From the NCBI GenBank assembly GCA_009827215.1, contig WUAJ01000040.1:1-14716 (forward strand): a stretch of DNA of 14,716 bases, written 5' to 3'. Under the pieces are notes generated by a model. The model was not told where the DNA came from and searched no databases. It was given only the letters and a program-made list of their open reading frames with translations. Positions 6,777 through 13,677 of this stretch are shown here, piece after piece (positions within the stretch are counted from its first letter, which is position 1; the number at the start of each line of letters is the position of its first letter). The position numbers were made by a program, and so were the translations under genes. The DNA comes from Phycisphaeraceae bacterium. Its GTDB lineage: Bacteria > Planctomycetota > Phycisphaerae > Phycisphaerales > UBA1924.

Positions 6777-8653
6777 TGCTCACCCAGTTCAACGATGATG
6801 GTCCCATTTCGTGGATCGTTGATGGTCACGGTCTCGTTGTTGATGTCGTCTGTTCGGAAGATCCATCGGTGTTCGGAGCGTCCGCCATCGTGATCGATCC
6901 CCCAAACGCGTCCGATGCGTTGGCCGTTGATAATGCGATCGACATCAACTGAGAGCGAAATGATCGTTGGCTTGATCGAGCGCGTTGTGCGCGCGAACTT
7001 GGTGGTCGTGGGTAGATCTCCGTCGTTCACGATGGTGAGCCGGACTTCGTACAGCCCCCCACCCAGATCGACGACCTCTGGAGTCAGAATCTCGATCCGT
7101 GGTCGTGCATCAAGCAATTTGAGAACGAACTCGGTGTGCTCGGCTGCGATTTCATCAAGTTGATCAGCAGGTGGATTGACTCTCGCTCCTGGCTTGAACC
7201 CTCCGATCTCGACCTTTCCAAGTGTTGGGTGATCGAACGGTTCCCAATCCACAAATCCATCGATGTCAGCCTCATCAAAGTAGTTCAGCCATTTCGCATC
7301 ATCACTGAGTTTCTTATCCGTATTTGAAGTGTTTGCTTCTTCGCTAGATTCTGTCTGATTTGTCTGAGTGATGCGTCGGATCTCGATACCCGCTTGTGTT
7401 GCAAACTGTTCAACCATTTCCGGTGTGATCTGATTCAACATTGATTCGTCAGGTTCTTCCCCAGTCATGGCGGTGTATGCCTCTCGAAGCTCATCGAGCG
7501 TCTCCATGCTGATGTCCCCAACTGGAGATGGCGTGAGTCCGTTGCCCTCTTGCTCCACAGCAACAGATTCATCCTTATTGACTTCAGAGCTCTTTTGAGT
7601 ATCCGGTCGAGCCCAAGGTTGAACCGCGAAACTCGGAAGACCTCGCTGCGCATACAGCCATGCTGAGAAACTCCCAGCGCTGTCGTGCTTGGTCGTTACA
7701 GAGTGTCCCGTTGCATCAGTGAACCACTCGCCGACCTCTTTGTAGAGTTCAGCGTCATCCTCATGGATTTCCAGAGGCGATCGTTTGTTGATATCTTTCT
7801 TTTTTGAGTCCGGCTGATTCACTAGGTTGTCGTGCTTCCCGATAGTGAGCGCCGCGATGATGTTGTCATGATCAAGCACAAATCGTGCGAGTGCGTAAGC
7901 TTCTGGTTCTGAAAGCGGAAACCTTCCCGCATGTGGTTGATGCTCGGGCCATCGATGCATGAAGTTCATGTTGATATCGACTGTCCCGAAGCCATCTTCG
8001 TTTATTTCACCATCCTCGTCATTATCAATGCCTTCGGGATAGAGGGTGAATGTCGCTCTTTGCCCTTTAGATACATCAGGTTCGATATTGACTCTCGGAT
8101 CATCTGGATCAGTGGTATGTGTTGGCGCGTCATCCAGTGTCGGATTGAGGCGGCGCATCATTGTGATGTAACCATCATTGTTGAGATCATCAGGTCCGTC
8201 TTCGTCGCTGAGCCGATCGCGATCCTCGTCAACAACCCTACCATTCCCCAACGAACCACTGAGTACTTGTCCCATATTCATCGCTGCGGCGTCCGGGTTT
8301 GCACGCGGCACGATGTAGATATTCATACCGTCCAGCTGAGAAATATGGTCTTTGAGAATCTGCTCGCTGATGCGTACTGCGAGCTCTGTGCTCGAGAGAT
8401 ACATCCCATCGATCCCGGCGACAATGAGCAGCCCCGGACTTGTGCCTTTACCAGTTGAGAGCGTGAGCATGTGAATCGGATTGCCGTTGAGACTCTCTCC
8501 GATCTGCGTGAGTTGAGCGTGTTCGTCCAGAGCTATCGATTCGAGCCGATCGCTGAGTTGCTTGTTGTTCAGATACCCTTGAGGTTGGGCGAGAGCGGTT
8601 GTCCCAGCAAATGTGAGCAATGCTGAGCAAGCCCAAGAGGTGCGTAGCGACAT
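6773..8653 (-). CDS. Secreted M14 carboxypeptidase-like protein lacking the catalytic residues (predicted pseudo-enzyme)
   Basis: This 626-residue protein is a full-length paralogue of the gene it overlaps. It has a signal peptide (1-22, ending ALA/Q), shares both acidic loops (VDEDRDRLSDEDGPDDLNNDG, 141-161, and GIDNDEDGEINEDGFG, 208-223), and keeps the C-terminal domain (LGGGLYEVRLTIVNDGDLPT against LGNNLWEVTVEIENTQIIPT). Every catalytic position differs. HGNE has become DGMY (82-85). NPDGR has become NPDAA (119-123). NRNW has become NMNF (228-231). The third zinc His aligns with Gly272, with the nearest His two residues away (H274). The general base Glu aligns with Q345 in SFAVQPW. The frame is intact, so this is not a decayed gene. 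It also has a hydrophilic, Glu/Ser/Thr-rich insertion at about 350-460. A binding, chaperone or regulatory role for the active partner is inferred. The start at 8653 has AAGG five bases upstream. Confidence 0.9.
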   Translation of the reverse strand: MSLRTSWACSALLTFAGTTALAQPQGYLNNKQLSDRLESIALDEHAQLTQIGESLNGNPIHMLTLSTGKGTSPGLLIVAGIDGMYLSSTELAVRISEQILKDHISQLDGMNIYIVPRANPDAAAMNMGQVLSGSLGNGRVVDEDRDRLSDEDGPDDLNNDGYITMMRRLNPTLDDAPTHTTDPDDPRVNIEPDVSKGQRATFTLYPEGIDNDEDGEINEDGFGTVDINMNFMHRWPEHQPHAGRFPLSEPEAYALARFVLDHDNIIAALTIGKHDNLVNQPDSKKKDINKRSPLEIHEDDAELYKEVGEWFTDATGHSVTTKHDSAGSFSAWLYAQRGLPSFAVQPWARPDTQKSSEVNKDESVAVEQEGNGLTPSPVGDISMETLDELREAYTAMTGEEPDESMLNQITPEMVEQFATQAGIEIRRITQTNQTESSEEANTSNTDKKLSDDAKWLNYFDEADIDGFVDWEPFDHPTLGKVEIGGFKPGARVNPPADQLDEIAAEHTEFVLKLLDARPRIEILTPEVVDLGGGLYEVRLTIVNDGDLPTTTKFARTTRSIKPTIISLSVDVDRIINGQRIGRVWGIDHDGGRSEHRWIFRTDDINNETVTINDPRNGTIIVELGEQ

Positions 8654-8887
8654 ACATACCTTTCAGATTGGAATTAGAAAACCGAGAACCATTCACGGCC
8701 GAGCGGCCAATATTCGTACCCACACTCAAACGAGGTGGTTGCACCAGATCATACCGGATCCAAACACATTCAGGAAAGAAATGGTTCCAACTGGTACAAC
8801 TACTGCGGTTTGAATAGGTTGAGTGTTTTCACCTCAAAGTTGGGAGTGTAAGTTTAGAAATCGTCATCAGTTTGGCATTGCGCCACT
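8654..8887. other. Intergenic region upstream of the M14 gene pair
   Basis: This 234-base gap separates the dehydrogenase stop from the M14 pair and probably carries the promoter of the pair. Two small hairpins are visible: TTGAG(G)TG-AAAA-CACTCAA on the minus strand at 8819-8837, with one bulge, and GGCC-GAGC-GGCC at 8697-8708. Neither is followed by a T-run, so neither is called a terminator. No convincing promoter hexamers were found. Confidence 0.5.
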
Positions 8888-10036
8888 TCAGAGAGGAATC
8901 GATTGGTAACTGTACTGGATGTCTCGCTTCAAGTGTTCAGAGAGCACATGGTCTACAAGTCCAGGTATCGGTCCTATTTGCTCAGCATTGATCACGCCTG
9001 GCATTCTGAGATCGCCCTTCGCGATCATGCGTGCGATGATCGCGCATGGAAACGCTGTGGTGCGAGACATACTCGTAGCGCCCTGGTTGTAGTAGTCGAG
9101 GAGGTCCCATTGGTGACGGACTTGTTTCCCTGATTGATCGATCCCATCCGTGATGATCCGCATGATGGTCAGGTCCTGCTCTTCATCTTCATAAGTCCAC
9201 TTCGGGAACATGAGCTTACTGATGACATCGAGCGGTCGGACACTCCCGCCGTCAACTTCGATTCGGTCTTGGCTGAACAGGCCGGTCTCACGGAAGACAC
9301 GCATGAGTTCGATGTGTCCGGGGTAACGGAGGGTGCGTTCTTTCATGAACGGCACTTTCATCGTATATGCGAGCGAACGCAATCCATCAGTGTTAAAAGC
9401 TTCAAGTGTGCCAAGCTCTTCGAAGTCCATGAGCTCTGGTTCGCTGAGTGCTTCGCGTACTACAACCTCTCCGTTTTCGACGATGCGTGACGGGCGAGTG
9501 TACTCCTCAATCACATCCGCCGGTGAGAATCCTGCTTTGTACTCATAAGGCCAGCGGCGTTCACGCGGGAGCCCCCCCACATAGATTTCGATGTTCTGAC
9601 ATTCTTTGAGTAGACTCGCGCCATATCCGGAAAGCATGTTGCTCATGCCTGGTGCCACGCCGCAGTCGACGACAGCGGTGACGCCGTGCTCCTTTGCGAG
9701 TTCATCGAGGTCCCATGAATCCTCGGGCATGAAGGAGATGTCTGCAAAGTTCTTCTTTGATTCGATGATAGCTCGAAGGGATTGGAATCCGATTCTACTC
9801 GCAAGGGCTCCGAGCACGATATCCGCGTCCTTGATCGCTGCTTTCAGTGCATCGACATTAGAGAGATCGGCTTGGCTGGTGTGAAGATTCAGACTGCGAG
9901 ATGCGGCTTGTCTTTGAGCCCGCTCGAGCGATTCATCGCTGATATCACAGAGTGTGACCTCGAAATCATGGTCGGTTGCCATGTCGAGTGCCATTTGTGT
10001 GCCGACCATACCGCCGCCGAGTACGACTGCTTTCAT
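8888..10036 (-). CDS. Saccharopine dehydrogenase-family oxidoreductase, lysine 6-dehydrogenase-like
   Basis: This 382-residue protein has no signal peptide and should be cytoplasmic. It opens with a Rossmann dinucleotide-binding motif, GGGMVG (7-12), and the acidic residue D31 ends the second strand (VTLCD), which favours NAD over NADP. The central motif DCGVAPGMSNMLSGYGASLL (124-143) followed by IYVGGLP (151-157) closely matches what I recall of lysine 6-dehydrogenases, and the length (about 385) also fits. Those enzymes oxidatively deaminate L-lysine to piperideine-6-carboxylate. Other family members (saccharopine or carboxynorspermidine dehydrogenases) cannot be excluded; the VAPGMSNM motif argues against the carboxynorspermidine type. 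The gene begins 36 bp after the esterase stop, with GAGGAG 8 bases before the ATG, so the two probably share a transcript. A role in amino-acid breakdown would fit the peptidases downstream, but substrate is inferred. Confidence 0.86.
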   Translation of the reverse strand: MKAVVLGGGMVGTQMALDMATDHDFEVTLCDISDESLERAQRQAASRSLNLHTSQADLSNVDALKAAIKDADIVLGALASRIGFQSLRAIIESKKNFADISFMPEDSWDLDELAKEHGVTAVVDCGVAPGMSNMLSGYGASLLKECQNIEIYVGGLPRERRWPYEYKAGFSPADVIEEYTRPSRIVENGEVVVREALSEPELMDFEELGTLEAFNTDGLRSLAYTMKVPFMKERTLRYPGHIELMRVFRETGLFSQDRIEVDGGSVRPLDVISKLMFPKWTYEDEEQDLTIMRIITDGIDQSGKQVRHQWDLLDYYNQGATSMSRTTAFPCAIIARMIAKGDLRMPGVINAEQIGPIPGLVDHVLSEHLKRDIQYSYQSIPL

Positions 10037-10072
10037 TCCGTACGCTCCTCAGTACTATTGATGTTTGAATGC

Positions 10073-11350
10073 TTACTCAGCGGGAAACAGAAACTCGATT
10101 GCTTCTGCGAACCGAGCTGACCATGCGGTTTCATTGTGCACATGCTCATCGCCAATCACAAGCTTGTGCTGATTCCGGCTTAATCCAGACTTCGAAGCGA
10201 GCGCTCGGTCGACTTCCTTTGCCCATTCGACATACTTCCGGTTGACCTCATCATTTTCGGAGTCTGTGCCTGCCTCTTGTGAACCCATGCCGATGTAAAA
10301 TTGGCCAATCCCAGATTCTGACTCATCGATGACTTGGAGAGCCATTTTGTTGCTGAGCATCGGGAGGCTTTCGATCAGTGCTTTACCGAAGATTTCGGGA
10401 TTCTCTGAAGCTCCGTACAGCGCCATAGCGCCTCCAAGTGAAGCTCCGCCGATCGCTGTGGAACTCGGATTCATTTCGACGCGAAATGCGCGATTGACCT
10501 TTGGCATAACCTCGTCAAAAATCCATTGCATACACGCTTTGCCATCACCTTCGATGCCTTTATATGCACCGAACGGCATGAACTCTTGAATCCGATGTTC
10601 ACCAGAATGCGGGATGCCGACGACGATCATGGGTTCGACTCGACCATTGTGGATCAACTCGGTGAGGGTCTCGTCGATGTTCCACTCCCCAGGAACATTT
10701 GGCAGTTGCTCAAACAGGTTTTGTCCATCAAACATGTACAACACTGGGTAGGTTTTGTGACTGTTCTCTGGGGCGTTGTATTCTTCTGGGAGCCAGATGA
10801 GCAGATCTCGTGTTGCGTTCTCTGCCCCCCCACTACCACCACGAACTTCGATCCGACGGATATCGCCGGTCACTTGAAGTTCTCGATAAATGCCCTGTTC
10901 GCGGACTTGTTCCGCGAGTGATCTTGGTACTCGGAACTCAGGGATCTCAAGTTCTATGACTGGTCGTTCTCCAGGTTTGAGTTGCGAAATATCAACCAAT
11001 CCAAGAGATCTGTTTGCGATCGAGTTGCCAGCCCCATCGAGTTCTTCGCGATCCCAACCTCCGAGAGTAAACTTGAACTGCATCCCAACGCCATGGAGGT
11101 TGCGATCGATCACAATTTGCCAACGGGTGTCGGATCGTCCGCTGAGCATCATTTCTTCATCTGCTGGATTCCAGCCGTTGATGCTCGAAGCGAGATAGAT
11201 TGGGTTTTCTTGATTCGCCATCCCAGAGTTGTCTTTGACGATCAGAACAAAGCCTTGCGGAAGCGTTTCAGGTCGAACCAGCTCAGGTTCTTGTGCAACG
11301 CAGGACATGGTCAAAACGAACATGCAGATCGTGACAATGTAGGCTTTCAT
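10073..11350 (-). CDS. Exported alpha/beta-hydrolase esterase (esterase D / enterochelin esterase-like) with N-terminal E-set/CBM-like domain
   Basis: The protein has 425 residues when started at the ATG at 11350. A signal peptide (MKAYIVTICMFVLTMSCVA/Q) leads into an E-set or starch-binding-like domain (about 50-116): IYLASSINGWNP, then MQFKFTLGGWDREELDGAGN, the pattern seen ahead of many esterase-D-type enzymes. The hydrolase domain follows: YPVLYMFDGQN, nucleophile elbow GGASLGG with Ser304, and HVHNETAW with catalytic His405. The acidic residue is probably in GSQEAGTD (357-364), not fixed with certainty. Targets of this family include ferulate or acetyl esters on glycans, siderophore esters and trehalose/mycolate esters. 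The nearby amylase and dockerin protein lean towards a carbohydrate ester. The frame is open to an ATG at 11446, but that start lies inside the preceding terminator and would bury the signal peptide. Confidence 0.88.
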   Translation of the reverse strand: MKAYIVTICMFVLTMSCVAQEPELVRPETLPQGFVLIVKDNSGMANQENPIYLASSINGWNPADEEMMLSGRSDTRWQIVIDRNLHGVGMQFKFTLGGWDREELDGAGNSIANRSLGLVDISQLKPGERPVIELEIPEFRVPRSLAEQVREQGIYRELQVTGDIRRIEVRGGSGGAENATRDLLIWLPEEYNAPENSHKTYPVLYMFDGQNLFEQLPNVPGEWNIDETLTELIHNGRVEPMIVVGIPHSGEHRIQEFMPFGAYKGIEGDGKACMQWIFDEVMPKVNRAFRVEMNPSSTAIGGASLGGAMALYGASENPEIFGKALIESLPMLSNKMALQVIDESESGIGQFYIGMGSQEAGTDSENDEVNRKYVEWAKEVDRALASKSGLSRNQHKLVIGDEHVHNETAWSARFAEAIEFLFPAE

Positions 11351-11355
11351 GGGAT

Positions 11356-11360
11356 CTCCG
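11356..11360 (-). promoter_or_regulatory. Ribosome binding site (CGGAG) fixing the esterase start at 11350
   Basis: The minus strand reads CGGAG, five bases, then ATG AAA GCA. This start places a standard signal peptide at the N-terminus. The longer frame start at 11446 has no such site and falls within the hairpin of the upstream gene's terminator. Confidence 0.75.
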
Positions 11361-11415
11361 TTTTGTGTATCCGAAAGAGTTCGAATGGATCTCTGATTCA
11401 GTGCATGAGTGTAGC

Positions 11416-11447
11416 AAAAAAAGTGCCCGTACTCGCGTACGGGCACT
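11416..11447 (-). terminator. Rho-independent terminator of the dockerin-protein gene
   Basis: On the minus strand a perfect 11-bp stem, AGTGCCCGTAC / GTACGGGCACT, with a 4-base loop is followed by seven T. The arms are 11437-11447 and 11422-11432. It starts 25 bases past the stop of the gene at 11473-13500. This is the only textbook intrinsic terminator in the window, and it isolates the dockerin gene from the esterase transcript, which must then start within about 65 bases of its ATG. Confidence 0.92.
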
Positions 11448-11472
11448 CGAAAATCAACTTGTTATGAATCGA

Positions 11473-13500
11473 TTATGGACAGCCTGCCGCGAATGCAGAA
11501 AGGAATGCTGATACATCGAGGAAGTTGAAGGATCCTTCTCCTGTGAAGTCAGCAGCAGGATCCATGCTTGCGAATGCCGCAAGGAATGCAGAGACATCGA
11601 GGAAGTTCAGATCACCTTCACCGGTGAAGTCAGGCGGGCAAGGATTCCCAACATCTGGATTCGTGAGATTGATGTACTGGTTTCCAGCGATCATGTTGAA
11701 ATCAAGATCATTGGTTCCGTCTTCGTCAGAATCGCGGTTACCAATGTTTTCAGAGTTGTCAGGGATGCCACCAAGCACCTGGTTCGAAATAAACCAGAAG
11801 CCGTCATTGGCGATCCAGCCACCCATCTTAAGATCCTGGCTGCCGTCCCAGCCGAGCTCGTCAAGATCGATGCAGAGTTCGATACCGGTGTTCACAGCAG
11901 CTGCAGCAGCTGAGTCCGCAGTTGTGTCTGTCACACCAGCGACATTTGAGTTGTCGATAGAGATTTGCACAAGACCCGGGATCGGATCAAATGGATCGAG
12001 TGCTGTGATCCGTGGAGCATAGTTTGTAAACAATGATCCGAGTGCACCGTCTTGGATATCCACGCGAGGACCAGAGAAGTCCATGATCGGGGTAGCGCCG
12101 ACCTCGCCACCAAAGAAGGCACCGTAATCGGTAATCACACCAAAGTCAGGATCAATGTTTGCGCCGTTGGTACGGAGTGTTGCACAGTCGGCAAAGTTGT
12201 TGAGATCGCCGGAGCCTCCGTCTACACCGTTATTGACATTGATCCAGTAGTCTGGCTCAAAATCGGAATCAAAGGTGATATTTGACATGCCGTTGAGGCC
12301 ATTGAAGCTGATATCAACATTGGTGTCGAGCAGGACATTCTGACCACCTGGTGCAACATCGAAGAACATATTAAACTTGTTGTAGTTGTTCTGGATGTTG
12401 CCGCCGATGAACACATACAGCTTTGCGTTTGATTCATCGATGTAGACGCGACAGTTGTCGAGTTCCGATCCGTATGCCCAGTTTGCATCTGGTGAAACTG
12501 GAGTGGATTCAGATTGAGTTCCGATGACGCCTTGGGTGTTGGAGTTGTCGATCGCCATCATCACGCCACCCGAGAGTGAGCCTGCATTTGCAGCGCCGTA
12601 TCCTGCGAGTGAGCCGAGGTCATCGATGTCCATGTCGATCGGACCGAAGAAGGCACGAGGCACATTTGGGGTGGTGCCATCATCCATGTCATCATTCCAT
12701 GCATCTACAGAGAAGACATAGTCTGCGTCGAAGCCGGAGTCGAAATCCAAACCGTTTTGACCGGAGATGATGAATCCACCATCACCGGAACCGCTACCGA
12801 GTGTGCTGTCGCCGCCGGCGCCTGTGTCGATGTACAGGTCGAGGCCGTTGCCATTGTTCTCAAGGTTTCCGGCAACGAAGATGTACAGATTGGTTGCATC
12901 CTTGGTGACATAGATGCCGTCGATTTCAGAGCCGCCACCGTTTGGGCCGGATCCGTCTTCTGTGCCGTCTGTTTCGTCACCGAATCCAGTGTAGTTCCCT
13001 TGGAGGAACTCCTGCGACCAAGAGTCAGCGCCCAAGCTGCCGTCAACTGTTGCTCCAGTCGATGGAACGCTGCTGAGGTCGATCTCGATGTGCTGGGTGG
13101 TCATATCAAACGGAGCGTCATTGAAATCTTGCGCACCGCCGAGGTTGCCGGTATCGATCGGGAGATCGCCGATGATCTGGTTGGACTTAAATGTACGATC
13201 GCCAGAGTTGACCCAACCTGCGAGGCGGATGGTTTCATTTCCGCTTAAGCCGAGCGATGCGAGTGGGATCTTGATTTCGACACCGGTGTCCACTACTTCT
13301 GGGTTACCGAAATCGCCGCCTTCGAACAAGCCAGCAGAGTTGTCGCCGAATCCGGTGGCATTATTCTGAACCCAGATTACATCTGAGTAGAAGCCGCTCT
13401 CAATTCCCGGATCGTAAATCCCGTCGATCGTTGGTTGTGCGATTGTCGCTCCTGCGCATGCAAGTACCGACAATGCGATTGCTCTTTGGTTGACTCTCAT
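11473..13500 (-). CDS. Secreted repeat protein with C-terminal GC-type dockerin-like domain
   Basis: This 675-residue protein has a signal peptide (1-21, TIA/QPTIDG). The body is acidic, Gly/Asn/Asp-rich and probably beta, built from partial copies of one unit. NLYIFVAGNLENN...LDLYIDTGAGG...GLDFDSGFDADY (204-261) matches KLYVFIGGNIQNN...FNMFFDVAPGGQ...ITFDSDFEPDY (360-418). TGVEIKIPLASLG...RLAGWVNSG...SNQIIGDLP (72-114) matches TGIELCIDLDELG...KMGGWIAND...SNQVLGGIP (538-580). A DSDEDGTNDLD calcium loop lies at 590-600. The tail has two dockerin-like loops, DFTGEGDLNFLDVSAFL (624-640) and DFTGEGSFNFLDVSAFL (651-667), then AGCP, bracketed by Cys621 and Cys674. No enzymatic motif is seen, so a surface or binding protein is plausible. 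The start at 13500 has GGAG six bases upstream. It has its own terminator. Confidence 0.88.
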   Translation of the reverse strand: MRVNQRAIALSVLACAGATIAQPTIDGIYDPGIESGFYSDVIWVQNNATGFGDNSAGLFEGGDFGNPEVVDTGVEIKIPLASLGLSGNETIRLAGWVNSGDRTFKSNQIIGDLPIDTGNLGGAQDFNDAPFDMTTQHIEIDLSSVPSTGATVDGSLGADSWSQEFLQGNYTGFGDETDGTEDGSGPNGGGSEIDGIYVTKDATNLYIFVAGNLENNGNGLDLYIDTGAGGDSTLGSGSGDGGFIISGQNGLDFDSGFDADYVFSVDAWNDDMDDGTTPNVPRAFFGPIDMDIDDLGSLAGYGAANAGSLSGGVMMAIDNSNTQGVIGTQSESTPVSPDANWAYGSELDNCRVYIDESNAKLYVFIGGNIQNNYNKFNMFFDVAPGGQNVLLDTNVDISFNGLNGMSNITFDSDFEPDYWINVNNGVDGGSGDLNNFADCATLRTNGANIDPDFGVITDYGAFFGGEVGATPIMDFSGPRVDIQDGALGSLFTNYAPRITALDPFDPIPGLVQISIDNSNVAGVTDTTADSAAAAAVNTGIELCIDLDELGWDGSQDLKMGGWIANDGFWFISNQVLGGIPDNSENIGNRDSDEDGTNDLDFNMIAGNQYINLTNPDVGNPCPPDFTGEGDLNFLDVSAFLAAFASMDPAADFTGEGSFNFLDVSAFLSAFAAGCP
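11476..11631 (-). repeat. Tandem duplicated dockerin loops encoding the protein tail
   Basis: Two adjacent coding copies (11566-11631 and 11476-11550) specify nearly identical loops of about 22 residues, with a short ASMDPAA linker. The pattern D-x-T-x-E-G-x-x-N-F-x-D departs from the usual dockerin D-x-N-x-D-G, but it keeps first, third, fifth and twelfth positions that could ligate calcium. The Gly-Cys-Pro end is the mark of the planctomycete variant. Confidence 0.75.
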
Positions 13501-13530
13501 CGATATCTCCTCGAGTGGGTATTAGTTACA

Positions 13531-13546
13531 CCGCATCTCCATGCGG
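13531..13546 (-). other. Short GC-rich hairpin in the leader of the dockerin-protein gene
   Basis: CCGCAT / ATGCGG form a perfect 6-bp stem with a 4-base loop, ending 30 bases before the ATG and about 13 bases ahead of the Shine-Dalgarno. Such a hairpin could protect the 5' end of an abundant secreted-protein mRNA. No riboswitch architecture is evident. Confidence 0.3.
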
Positions 13547-13644
13547 CGGGTCATCAAAAATACACTGTGCACAAAGCACATTCAGTACAGTTCACTTTAC
13601 CACACAGATGAAACTGTTCATACGCTAAATTGCCCAGAACGCAC

Positions 13645-13677
13645 GAAAATCGGAGATTTTCAAGCCAAAGGCCGGCT
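13645..13677 (-). terminator. Possible weak terminator of the amylase gene
   Basis: Directly after the amylase TGA the minus strand reads AGCC-(7)-GGCT and then GAAAATC-TCC-GATTTTC, two tandem small hairpins. The second stem is 7 bp but A/T-rich, and no T-run follows it. Termination is plausible but weakly supported. Confidence 0.3.

Larger units (their letters stand above)
13501..13677. other. Intergenic region between the amylase and the dockerin-protein gene
   Basis: This 177-base gap should hold the amylase 3' end and the dockerin gene promoter. Small inverted repeats are present: TGTGC-ACAAA-GCACA (13566-13580), the leader hairpin at 13531-13546 and the tandem stems at 13645-13677. No promoter hexamers stand out. 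Confidence 0.5.

Noticed and set aside
7931..8458. A 175-codon plus-strand frame opposite the M14 pseudo-enzyme
   Set aside because: It is antisense to a gene with clear domain-level similarity to its neighbour. Its translation has no recognisable motif and an odd His/Cys/Ile content typical of a shadow frame.
6773..8653. Calling the upstream M14 copy a pseudogene
   Set aside because: The frame is complete with signal peptide, loops and C-terminal domain, and it is coupled to its neighbour. Only catalytic positions are changed, which fits a working non-enzyme better than decay.
8697..8837. Hairpins at 8697-8708 and 8819-8837 as terminators of the dehydrogenase gene
   Set aside because: Stems are short, one has a bulge, and no T-run follows either of them on the minus strand.
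11351..11446. An N-terminal extension of the esterase starting at 11446
   Set aside because: That start lies within the terminator hairpin of the upstream gene and lacks a ribosome binding site. The ATG at 11350 has both a good site and a signal peptide.
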